Source: JALYUA01 sp039933215 (lineage in GTDB: Bacteria > Acidobacteriota > Thermoanaerobaculia > UBA5066 > Gp7-AA6). From it: DNA of 64,000 bases. Both the position numbers and the translations under genes were made by a program. The notes beneath the pieces were generated by a model. That model made no database searches. It was not told the origin of the DNA and saw nothing but the letters and a program-made list of their open reading frames with translations. The stretch is from contig JBDTOO010000001.1 in NCBI GenBank assembly GCA_039933215.1, positions 90,340-154,339 on the forward strand, given 5' to 3'. This document shows, one piece after another, positions 35,446 through 42,311 of the stretch; the stretch's first letter is position 1; each line of letters begins with the position of its first letter.

Positions 35446-36392
35446 CGCCCTCTTCGGGCGGCGCGTGCCCTCTGGTATTGCTGGAAGGCCCAGCGATATT
35501 GCATGGACGCGAAAGACAGACGCCGCCGGGAGACGTCCTGCCATCGGCGCTGCTCGCCCAGATGGTCCAGGAGCGTTGACGCCGGGACGAACCAACCGGG
35601 AAGCCGGCTCATACGCGTCATCAGGCGACGAAATTCGGGGTGCAGCGGGTAGAACGTGGAGCCCAGGTGCGTATAGACGATGCACGCCCCCCCCTCGGAT
35701 GCCAGCCGATCCTGGTTGCTCTCGGAAATGAGACGGAGAAAATTCTCGATTCCGGATCCGTAGCTGGCGCTGTACCAGTACTTCACGTAGGGCCTGGCGG
35801 GATCGTGGTACGGCATGAACGGGTCGGCCGCCGTCGTCAGGATGTCGGGGAAAACGAAGTTGCGCACGTATCGAATCTGACGCAGACACAGGTCGCCCCA
35901 GAAGCGGTCATCGCCCGGCCTGTGACCGAAGGAGCTGACGTCCGAACGGCGATACTTTCGATAGAGCCAGTACATCCAGCGAAGAGGCCCGTCGAACCGG
36001 GCCGCTCCCCAATAGACGGCGTCCTGTTGTCCCACGTGATTGACGTGCATTCGCGAGTCTTCGCCCAGCCATTGGCGATACAGCGCGAGACCCCGCTCCA
36101 CTCTCTGGCGAGGCGACGTTTCGTCGGCGATTCCGTGCAAGGCGATCTCGAAGCCTTGCGAGCGAAGCTCCATCACCCATTTGCGGTATTCCTCGTCTTC
36201 GAGCGTGTCCCCCCCGGTGATCGGTTCACCCAGCGCCTTCAGGGGCCATACAGTCTTCGTCGTGCGGAAGTCGTTTTCACGCAGAAAGTCGTACACGGGC
36301 TTGATCCGATCGAGCGTGGACCTGTCCGTATCGTCGACGATGGTGAAGGCGAAGGATTTGCCTTCGGGCCATCGAATCTTGATACGCGGCAT
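35442..36392 (-). CDS. Divergent polysaccharide-deacetylase-fold protein
   Basis: The 316-residue protein (ATG at 36392 with AAGG eight bases upstream; a GTG three codons earlier is weaker) has a NodB-like outline. FAFTIVDDTDRSTLD is the first aspartate pair, GFEIALHGIADETS is the position of the second metal motif, and CIVYTHLGSTFYPLHPEF is a late strand. The canonical H-x3-H is not complete (only one histidine, followed by G-I-A-D), so esterase activity is uncertain. It converges on the FkbH/ACP/GNAT cassette and may act on the same glycan. No signal peptide is seen. Confidence 0.75.
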   Translation of the reverse strand: MPRIKIRWPEGKSFAFTIVDDTDRSTLDRIKPVYDFLRENDFRTTKTVWPLKALGEPITGGDTLEDEEYRKWVMELRSQGFEIALHGIADETSPRQRVERGLALYRQWLGEDSRMHVNHVGQQDAVYWGAARFDGPLRWMYWLYRKYRRSDVSSFGHRPGDDRFWGDLCLRQIRYVRNFVFPDILTTAADPFMPYHDPARPYVKYWYSASYGSGIENFLRLISESNQDRLASEGGACIVYTHLGSTFYPLHPEFRRLMTRMSRLPGWFVPASTLLDHLGEQRRWQDVSRRRLSFASMQYRWAFQQYQRARAARRGR

Positions 36393-36429
36393 GGCTAGCA
36401 CCTTATTTCACTCCAGACGATTTCGGCGT

Positions 36430-36453
36430 GGTCTTTTTTTTAACGTAAAGACC
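36430..36453. promoter_or_regulatory. Inverted repeat GGTCTTT/AAAGACC in AT-rich divergent region
   Basis: Arms at 36430-36436 and 36447-36453 with an AT-rich 10-base centre that contains a run of T. It lies 38 bases upstream of the NodB-fold gene on the minus strand and could be an operator for that gene or part of the shared regulatory region. Confidence 0.35.
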
Positions 36454-36496
36454 GTCGTTTTACCTTAATTAATTCGGCTAGCGACGTGCAGGCGTT

Positions 36497-36502
36497 AATA
36501 AT
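36497..36502 (+). promoter_or_regulatory. Possible -10 box of the BlaI/M56 operon
   Basis: AATAAT here is five of six to the -10 consensus in a strongly AT-rich stretch, unlike the surrounding sequence. The best -35 candidate, TTCGGC at 36473-36478 with 18-base spacing, is weak. The palindrome at 36509 would cover the start of transcription. Confidence 0.4.
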
Positions 36503-36508
36503 ACGTTT

Positions 36509-36539
36509 TACGAAGAACTTCGTACTAAGCGATTCGTAA
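36509..36539 (+). promoter_or_regulatory. Probable operator for the BlaI-family repressor
   Basis: A perfect inverted repeat with 7-base arms (TACGAAG, two-base spacer, CTTCGTA) lies at 36509-36524. A further half-site TTCGTAA at 36533-36539 is the reverse complement of TTACGAA at 36508-36514. The set lies 9-39 bases before the BlaI start codon and just after a likely -10 box. BlaI/MecI dimers bind such dyads near their own promoters, so autoregulation is the likely role. Confidence 0.6.
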
Positions 36540-36547
36540 CTCACAGC

Positions 36548-36943
36548 ATGACGGAAGCCAGCCGCCTGCCGCCCCGACCGACCGACGCCGAGCTCGAGAT
36601 CCTGCGGGTCCTCTGGGATACGGGCCCGGCGACGGTCCGCGAGGTGCTGGAGGCGCTCGCCTCTCGCCGACCCATGGGCTACACGACGGTCTTGAAGCTC
36701 CTTCAGATCATGACCGAGAAGGGGCTCGTCCTCCGCAACGAGGAGGAGCGCGCGCACGTCTACCGCGCCGGACGGGAGCGGCACGAGACGGAGCGCCAGC
36801 TCGTGGGCGACCTGCTCGACCGCGCGTTCGGCGGATCCGCGTCGCGCCTCGCGATGCATGCGCTGGCCACGAAGCCCTCGAGCGCGGCGGAGATCGCCGC
36901 GATCCGCAGGATGCTCGACGAACAGTCCGAGGGGGAGAAATGA
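36548..36943 (+). CDS. BlaI/MecI/CopY-family transcriptional repressor
   Basis: The 131-residue protein has the winged-helix DNA-binding domain LPPRPTDAELEILRVLWD, then TVREVLEALASRRPMGYTTV with the recognition helix, and KLLQIMTEKGLVLRNEEER as wing. The C-terminal dimerisation helices contain LVGDLLDRAFGGS. In bla/mec systems the repressor is cleaved when the partner membrane peptidase senses a signal. Here the partner gene starts in an ATGA overlap at 36940, the usual arrangement. Confidence 0.93.
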   Translation: MTEASRLPPRPTDAELEILRVLWDTGPATVREVLEALASRRPMGYTTVLKLLQIMTEKGLVLRNEEERAHVYRAGRERHETERQLVGDLLDRAFGGSASRLAMHALATKPSSAAEIAAIRRMLDEQSEGEK

Positions 36944-38910
36944 GCGGATGGCCCGCCATCGACCCGTCCGTCGTTTCCCGCGTGGCCTCCACGCTGATCC
37001 AGTTCGTCTGGCAGGCGACGGCGGTGGCGATCGTCTACGGCGCGGCCGATTTCGCGTTCCGCCGCGGCGGGCGGACGTCCCGGGCGCGCTACACCCTCGC
37101 CTGCGCGGCGCTCGGGACGCTGCTGCTGATGCCGGTCCTCACGTACGCCCGGGCGGCGTCGGCGGAAGCAACGGGGGACGTGGAAGCGGCGGCGGCCTCC
37201 GCTCGTCCCGCGGTCCGCGTCGCGCCCGCACCCACGCGGGGCGCCGGGTTCCTCTTCGCGGCGCCGCGGATTCGCGTAGCGACGGCTCCGCTCCGCCGGT
37301 GGATCGTCTCCGCGTGGCTCGGCGGCGTGCTGGCGCTCTCGATCCACCTGCTCGCGGGCTTCGCGGGCGTCGCCCGCCTCGCCCGGCGGCGCACGTCGCC
37401 GGCCCGCGCCGAGATCGCGAGAACCTTCGAACGGCTCGTCGGAAGAATCGGAGTGAACCCGCGCGTCCGACTCCTCGAGTCAGCGTGCGCGCGCGTGCCC
37501 GCGGCTCTCGGGGTGTTCCGGCCCGTGATCCTCTTCCCCGTCTCGGCGCTGACGGGCCTCGAAGCGCGCCACGTAGAGGCGCTGCTCGCGCACGAGCTGG
37601 CGCACGTTCGCCGCCACGACTATCTCGTCAACCTCTTCCAGGCGGCGGCGGAGACGCTCCTCTTCTACCACCCAACCGTGTGGTGGATCTCTTCGCGGAT
37701 CAGCACGGAGCGCGAGAACGCGTGCGACGACGCGGCCGTGGCTGCCACCGGCGATCGGCGTGTCTACGCCGCGGCGCTCCTCTCACTCGAGGGACTGCGC
37801 GGAGGAGGCCGGGAGCTCGCTCTCGCCGCCGACGGCGGAAGCCTCGTCAGGCGGGTCTCCCGCCTCTTCCCGGAGCGGGCGGGCGCGGCGCCGGCGGACG
37901 GGCCGGGCGCCGCCGCGGGCCTCGTCCTCGCCGCCGTTTTCGCGGCGGCGGCCGCCGCGCACGCCGCCGCACCCGGCGCGCCGCCGACTCCCGATCCGAC
38001 CTCCACTCCGCGCCCGGCGGCCAGGAGTCCCCGCATGGCCGGCGCGCCCGAGCCCCCTCCGCCGGCCCGTGCGGCGGTCCCTCCCGCGGCGCATCGGAGG
38101 GCGGCCCGCGCCGCGGCCTCTCCCGCTCCGGGTCCCGACCCCGATCCCGTCTCCCCCTCCGAAGCGCTTTCCGGCGACGAACTGGAGAGTCTCGAGAGTC
38201 GCGGCGTCACTCCCGATTTTCTCGGCCGGCTCTCGGCCCTGGGCTATACCCGCGCTTCCTTGAACGAGCTTCGCTCCCTCCGCACGCATGGCGTCCGAAC
38301 CGAGGACATCTCGGAATACGGACGCGTCTTCGGCCGCGTGACGCTCGATGATTGCGTGCGACTCCGGATCCATGGCGCCACGCCCGAGTTCGTCCGGTCT
38401 TTCGTCCGGGCGGGATACCCCCACCTGTCCGTCGACCAGGCGCTGGCGCTCCGGATCCACGGCGCGACCGCCGAGGACGCCGCCGTCCTCTCGACGGGGG
38501 ACTCGCGGCCGGACGTCGATGCGATCGTCTCGGCACGCATCCATGGCGTCGACGCGGCATTCACGCGCGAGATGCGCGCGGCCGGCTTTCCCGACGCGGG
38601 AGTCGAAGAGCTGACCTCCTTTCGCATCCACGGCGTCACTCCCGAATTCGTGCGGACGATGAGATCGCTCGGCTTCGAGAGTCTGTCGTCCGAGGAAGCC
38701 ACCGGCTTCCGGATCCACGGAGTCACCACGGAGTTCGTCCGCGGCCTCCGGGCCCTCGGCTTCTCAAACGTCGCGCCCGAAGGCGTGACCGACCTCGTCA
38801 TCCACGGCTGGAGCCTCGACCGCATCCGAGAAGCCCAACGCCAGGCCAGTCGAAGGCTCTCGATCGAAGAGCTCGTCGACAAAGGCCATACAGGGAGGAC
38901 TGACCGATGA
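36940..38910 (+). CDS. M56-family (BlaR1-like) membrane metallopeptidase with C-terminal repeat domain
   Basis: The 656-residue protein has several N-terminal membrane helices. The zinc site HELAHVRRHDYL (His218, Glu219, His222) is followed by ERENACDDAAVAATGD with Glu259 as third ligand. After a fourth hydrophobic helix near residue 325 (AAGLVLAAVFAAAAAAHAA) comes a Pro/Ala linker, then from residue 411 eight repeats of about 29 residues such as EELTSFRIHGVTPEFVRTMR. BlaR1 has a penicillin-binding domain at this place; here it is replaced by the repeats. The peptidase should cut the coupled repressor when the repeat part senses a signal. The downstream gene starts in ATGA at its stop. Confidence 0.9.
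   Translation: MSGWPAIDPSVVSRVASTLIQFVWQATAVAIVYGAADFAFRRGGRTSRARYTLACAALGTLLLMPVLTYARAASAEATGDVEAAAASARPAVRVAPAPTRGAGFLFAAPRIRVATAPLRRWIVSAWLGGVLALSIHLLAGFAGVARLARRRTSPARAEIARTFERLVGRIGVNPRVRLLESACARVPAALGVFRPVILFPVSALTGLEARHVEALLAHELAHVRRHDYLVNLFQAAAETLLFYHPTVWWISSRISTERENACDDAAVAATGDRRVYAAALLSLEGLRGGGRELALAADGGSLVRRVSRLFPERAGAAPADGPGAAAGLVLAAVFAAAAAAHAAAPGAPPTPDPTSTPRPAARSPRMAGAPEPPPPARAAVPPAAHRRAARAAASPAPGPDPDPVSPSEALSGDELESLESRGVTPDFLGRLSALGYTRASLNELRSLRTHGVRTEDISEYGRVFGRVTLDDCVRLRIHGATPEFVRSFVRAGYPHLSVDQALALRIHGATAEDAAVLSTGDSRPDVDAIVSARIHGVDAAFTREMRAAGFPDAGVEELTSFRIHGVTPEFVRTMRSLGFESLSSEEATGFRIHGVTTEFVRGLRALGFSNVAPEGVTDLVIHGWSLDRIREAQRQASRRLSIEELVDKGHTGRTDR
38170..38865 (+). repeat. Protein repeat array in the M56 peptidase (about 29 residues)
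   Basis: Eight imperfect 87-base units encode a pattern of acidic helix, F-R-I-H-G-V/A, T-P-E-F-V-R, then L/A-G-F/Y and a hydrophobic pair. The second and fourth units are degenerate. The same unit recurs in the next gene. Confidence 0.85.
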
Positions 38911-39950
38911 CCGCCATCCGCCCGATTCGATTCCGCCTCACTCCGATCCTGCTCCTGGCCTTCGCCGCTTCCTCGCCGGGGCTGCCCTTGCCCCAGGAGC
39001 TCCATGGGCGCTGGCTCCTCGACTTCGATCGATCGGACGACCAGGTCCAGCTCACGATGAAGCGGGAATCTCCCGGCCATCATTCCGAGAGCTCGTGGGG
39101 AGTCCGGCCTCAGGATCTTCGCGGGCTCGTGCGCCCCACTTCGGCGGCCGAGACCCCCGCGCGGTTCGAGCTCGTCCGGGACGCCGGAACCGTGACGTTC
39201 GAAGGGCGGCTCGATTCGAGCGGCGGCTCGGGCCGCTTCCGGTTCGCGCCCAGCCGTGACTTCGCGGCGGCCTGGGAGGCGTCCGGGCGGCCGGCTCTCA
39301 CGTCCGAAGAGATCTACGCGATGGCAGTCCACGACGTGAGCCGGCAGTTCATCGCCGATCTCGCCGCCCTCGGGTACCGGGACGCCCCGGGTGATGAGCT
39401 CCTGGCACTCCGCATCCACGGCGCGACGGCCGCCTGGATCCGCGAGCTGCAGGTCCTGGGCTACACGCGCGTGACGCTCGACGATCTCGTGTCTTTCCGG
39501 ATCCACGGCGTAGGCCCGGAGGGGATTCGACAGATGCAGGCGCTCGGGTATCCGAAGCTGTCGGCGGACGATCTCGTCTCGTTCCGCATCCACGGAGTCA
39601 GTCCCGAGTTCGTCCGCGCGATGGCCTCGCTCGGCTACGAGCGCGTTCCGGGCGATGACCTCGTCGCGTTTCGTATCCATGGCGTTTCGCCGGAGTTCGT
39701 CCGGGCTTTCCGGGACCTCGGGTATCGCCACGTCGCCGCCGAGGATCTCGTCGCGATGCGGATCCACGACGTCGCGCCCGAGTTCGTACGGGACCTCCAG
39801 GCGCTCGGCTACAAGGACGTCCCGGTGGACGATCTCGTTTCCCTCCGAATCCACGGCGTGTCGCTCGATTTCGTGAAGCGCACGCGGGATCGCGACGCGA
39901 ACGTGTCGATCGAGGAGATCGTCTCGCGCAAGATCCACGGGCGCAGATGA
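38907..39950 (+). CDS. Secreted repeat protein coupled to the M56 peptidase
   Basis: The 347-residue protein has a signal peptide (LTPILLLAFAASSPGLPLP) and a beta-rich N-terminal domain (HGRWLLDFDRSDDQVQL, VTFEGRLDSSGGSGRFRF). From residue 132 there are seven to eight repeats of 29 residues, for example DDLVSFRIHGVSPEFVRAMA and GDDLVAFRIHGVSPEFVRAF. The repeats match those at the end of the M56 peptidase, and the ATG is in an ATGA overlap with that gene. A partner or ligand of the sensor in the periplasm is a reasonable idea. The overall family is not one I can name with certainty. Confidence 0.85.
   Translation: MTAIRPIRFRLTPILLLAFAASSPGLPLPQELHGRWLLDFDRSDDQVQLTMKRESPGHHSESSWGVRPQDLRGLVRPTSAAETPARFELVRDAGTVTFEGRLDSSGGSGRFRFAPSRDFAAAWEASGRPALTSEEIYAMAVHDVSRQFIADLAALGYRDAPGDELLALRIHGATAAWIRELQVLGYTRVTLDDLVSFRIHGVGPEGIRQMQALGYPKLSADDLVSFRIHGVSPEFVRAMASLGYERVPGDDLVAFRIHGVSPEFVRAFRDLGYRHVAAEDLVAMRIHDVAPEFVRDLQALGYKDVPVDDLVSLRIHGVSLDFVKRTRDRDANVSIEEIVSRKIHGRR
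39300..39938 (+). repeat. Tandem 87-base repeat array
   Basis: Seven full units and one part unit, more alike one another than those in the upstream gene; the core F/L-R-I-H-G-V and P-E-F-V-R triplets are conserved at DNA level with synonymous changes. The phase is fixed at 29 codons, so it is under coding selection. Confidence 0.85.
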
Positions 39951-40003
39951 GGCAGAAAATGACGTGTGCCGGACGCTGTCTCGCCCCCGATCCCGGAATT
40001 TGA

Positions 40004-40021
40004 GTGTTCGTTCCCGAACAC
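40004..40021. other. Inverted repeat GTGTTCG/CGAACAC
   Basis: Perfect 7-base arms around a 4-base loop (TTCC) in the 182-base gap between the repeat-protein gene and the HlyD-type adaptor. No T-run follows, so an operator for the efflux genes is as likely as a terminator for the previous operon. No matching promoter boxes are clear; the rest of this gap shows nothing else I can identify. Confidence 0.4.
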
Positions 40022-40132
40022 CCGAGTCCCGGCACCGGTCAGCCTTCATCCCGCCCCCGTCCCGCATCCCTTTCTTTGCAGTCGGATAGGGGGCGAGAGG
40101 CCCTGGCACGGCCTTCGCCCTCTCCGGGTCGA

Positions 40133-41392
40133 ATGGATATCGTCCGGGAAGACTTTTCGGAGAAGAGGCGGAAGCGGCGCCTGATCCTGGTCGGGAGCGG
40201 CATCGCGGTCGCCCTGCTCATCACGCTCGGGCTCTCGCGGCTGAAGCCCGCGGCGCCCACCGTGGAGAAGAGCGCCGTGTGGATGGACACCGTCAAGCGG
40301 GGACCCATGCGCCGCGAGGTCCGGGGACCCGGCTCGCTCGTTCCCGAAGCGGAAGGGATCCGGCAGATCTCGGCGGCGACGGACGCCCGCATCGAGCGCC
40401 TCGCTCTGCAGCCCGGCAGCGAGGTCCATCCTGACTCGATCCTCCTCGAGATGTCGAATCCCGAGCTGCAGCGCGACGCCATCGACGCCGAGTGGCAGTT
40501 GAAGGCCTCACAGGCCGAGCTCGTCAACACGCGCGTCCGACTTCAGAAGGAGCTCATGGACCAGCAGGCGGTCGCCGCGACGATCCGGTCGGACTTCCAC
40601 CAGGCCCAGCTGCAGTCCCAGACGAACGAGGGCCTCTTCAAGGAAGGCCTCGTCGCCGACCTGACCCTGAAGCTCTCGAAGGTCCGCGCCGAGGAGCTCT
40701 CGACGCGCAACGACATCGAAGGCAAGCGGCTCGCCGTGTACGAGGACTCGGCCAAGGCGCAGATGGACGTCCAGAAGGCGAAGGTCGAGGAGCTCCGTGC
40801 CCTCGCGGAGCTGAAGCGCACACAGCTCGACGCTCTCAAGGTCCGCGCCGGAATCTCCGGCGTGCTCCAGGAGCTTCCGCTTCAGGTCGGCCAGCGCGTC
40901 ACGCCGGGCACGACGCTCGCGAAGGTCGTCCAGCCGAACAAGCTCAAGGCGCAGCTCAAGATCGCGGAGACGCAGGCGAAGGACGTCGTGATCGGCCAGC
41001 CGGCCTCGATCGACACGCGCAACGGCGTCGTGGCGGGCAAGGTGTCGCGGGTCGATCCGTCCGTGCAGAACGGCACGGTCACGGTCGACGTGGCGATCGA
41101 GGGTGAGCTGCCCAAGGGCGCCCGGCCCGACCTTTCGGTCGACGGCACAGTCGAGCTCGATCGCCTCGCCGACGTGGTCTTCGTGGGACGCCCGGCCTTC
41201 GGCCAGGAACAGAACATGGTGTCGCTCTTTCGCGTCGCGGCCGACGGGGACGAGGCCCAGCGCGTCAAGGTCAAGCTCGGCAAGAGCTCCGTCAACACGG
41301 TGCAGATCCTCGACGGGCTGCGCCCGGGCGATCGGGTCATCCTTTCCGACATGAGCGCGTGGGACGCCTACGACCGCGTGCGTCTGAAATAG
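40133..41392 (+). CDS. HlyD/MacA-type periplasmic adaptor protein
   Basis: From the ATG at 40133 the protein has 419 residues. A basic N-terminus leads to one membrane anchor (RLILVGSGIAVALLITLGL, about residues 17-35). The first half of a lipoyl-like domain follows (GSEVHPDSILLEMSNPEL), then a helical hairpin of about 130 residues (QLKASQAELVNTRVRLQKEL). The second lipoyl half is GVLQELPLQVGQRVTPGTTL, and beta-barrel domains with VEGELPKGARPDLSVDGTVEL follow. It links an inner-membrane ABC permease to the outer membrane. The ATPase gene follows after 70 bases and the first ADOP permease after that; no TolC-like gene is in the window. Confidence 0.92.
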   Translation: MDIVREDFSEKRRKRRLILVGSGIAVALLITLGLSRLKPAAPTVEKSAVWMDTVKRGPMRREVRGPGSLVPEAEGIRQISAATDARIERLALQPGSEVHPDSILLEMSNPELQRDAIDAEWQLKASQAELVNTRVRLQKELMDQQAVAATIRSDFHQAQLQSQTNEGLFKEGLVADLTLKLSKVRAEELSTRNDIEGKRLAVYEDSAKAQMDVQKAKVEELRALAELKRTQLDALKVRAGISGVLQELPLQVGQRVTPGTTLAKVVQPNKLKAQLKIAETQAKDVVIGQPASIDTRNGVVAGKVSRVDPSVQNGTVTVDVAIEGELPKGARPDLSVDGTVELDRLADVVFVGRPAFGQEQNMVSLFRVAADGDEAQRVKVKLGKSSVNTVQILDGLRPGDRVILSDMSAWDAYDRVRLK

Positions 41393-41462
41393 CGGGTTTC
41401 ATTCATCCGGCTCCGGCCCCCGCGCGGGATCCGGACGCCGCGAATTTCAAAGAGGAGCACTG

Positions 41463-42230
41463 ATGAGCGCCAACGGCCAGCCGGTCATCCGACTCGAGGG
41501 GGTCACCAAGGTCTTCTTCACGGACGAGGTAGAGACCCACGCCCTCGCCGGAGTCCACCTGGACATCCGCAACGGCGAGTTCGTTTCGATCGCGGGCCCG
41601 TCGGGCTGCGGCAAGTCGACGCTGCTCTCGATCCTGGGGCTGCTCGACTCGCCGTCGGAGGGCAGCTACATCTTGAACGGCAAGCCCGCCCAGAAGCTGA
41701 ACCTGTCCGAGCGCGCCCGCATCCGCAACCGCGAGATCGGGTTCATCTTCCAGAGCTTCAACTTGATCGGAGATCTCTCCGTGTTCGAGAACGTCGAGCT
41801 GCCGCTGACCTACCGCGGAATGGGCGCCGGCGAACGCAAGAAGCGCGTTCAGGAAGCGCTCGAGAAGGTCGGCATGGCGCACCGGATGAAGCACTTTCCT
41901 TCACAGCTATCGGGCGGACAGCAGCAGCGCGTCGCCGTGGCCCGGGCGATCGTCGGCCAGCCCCTCATCCTTCTCGCCGACGAGCCGACGGGAAACCTCG
42001 ACTCCGTCAACGGCGACGCGGTGATGTCGCTCCTCCAGGACCTTCACCGAAACGGCGCCACGATCTGCATGGTCACCCACGACCCGCGCTTCGCGCGCCA
42101 CGCCGACCGGACGATCCGGCTGTTCGACGGTCGGGTGGTCGACGAGCAGGACGCCGAGCGAGCCCACGACGAGAAGGAGCTCGCCCAGAGCGGATTCCGC
42201 ACGGACGACGGAGACCGGCAGCGCGCCTAG
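41463..42230 (+). CDS. ABC transporter ATPase of the MacB/LolD family
   Basis: The 255-residue ATPase has Walker A GPSGCGKSTLLS, the Q-loop FIFQSFNLIGDLSVFENVELPL-type segment characteristic of MacB/LolD, signature LSGGQQQRVAVARAI, Walker B LILLADEPTGNLDS and switch histidine MVTHDPRFARHAD. It powers MacB-type permeases, which transmit motion rather than form a channel. The ribosome site GAGGAG is well placed. It follows the adaptor gene and precedes the first of the tandem permeases, so it is their most probable energy supplier. Confidence 0.94.
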   Translation: MSANGQPVIRLEGVTKVFFTDEVETHALAGVHLDIRNGEFVSIAGPSGCGKSTLLSILGLLDSPSEGSYILNGKPAQKLNLSERARIRNREIGFIFQSFNLIGDLSVFENVELPLTYRGMGAGERKKRVQEALEKVGMAHRMKHFPSQLSGGQQQRVAVARAIVGQPLILLADEPTGNLDSVNGDAVMSLLQDLHRNGATICMVTHDPRFARHADRTIRLFDGRVVDEQDAERAHDEKELAQSGFRTDDGDRQRA

Positions 42231-42273
42231 GCCCGTTCTGAACATGGCGACCCTCCGGCCCAACCCCCGATCC

Positions 42274-42299
42274 GCCGCCCGGCAGAGCTTCCGGGCGGC
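42274..42299 (+). other. GC-rich hairpin just before the first ADOP permease
   Basis: Nine-base arms (42274-42282 and 42291-42299) with an 8-base loop in the 81-base gap between ATPase and permease genes, ending 12 bases before the permease ATG. It may uncouple expression of the ATPase from the permeases. No U-tract follows. Confidence 0.4.
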
Positions 42300-42311
42300 C
42301 CGGAGATTCGG

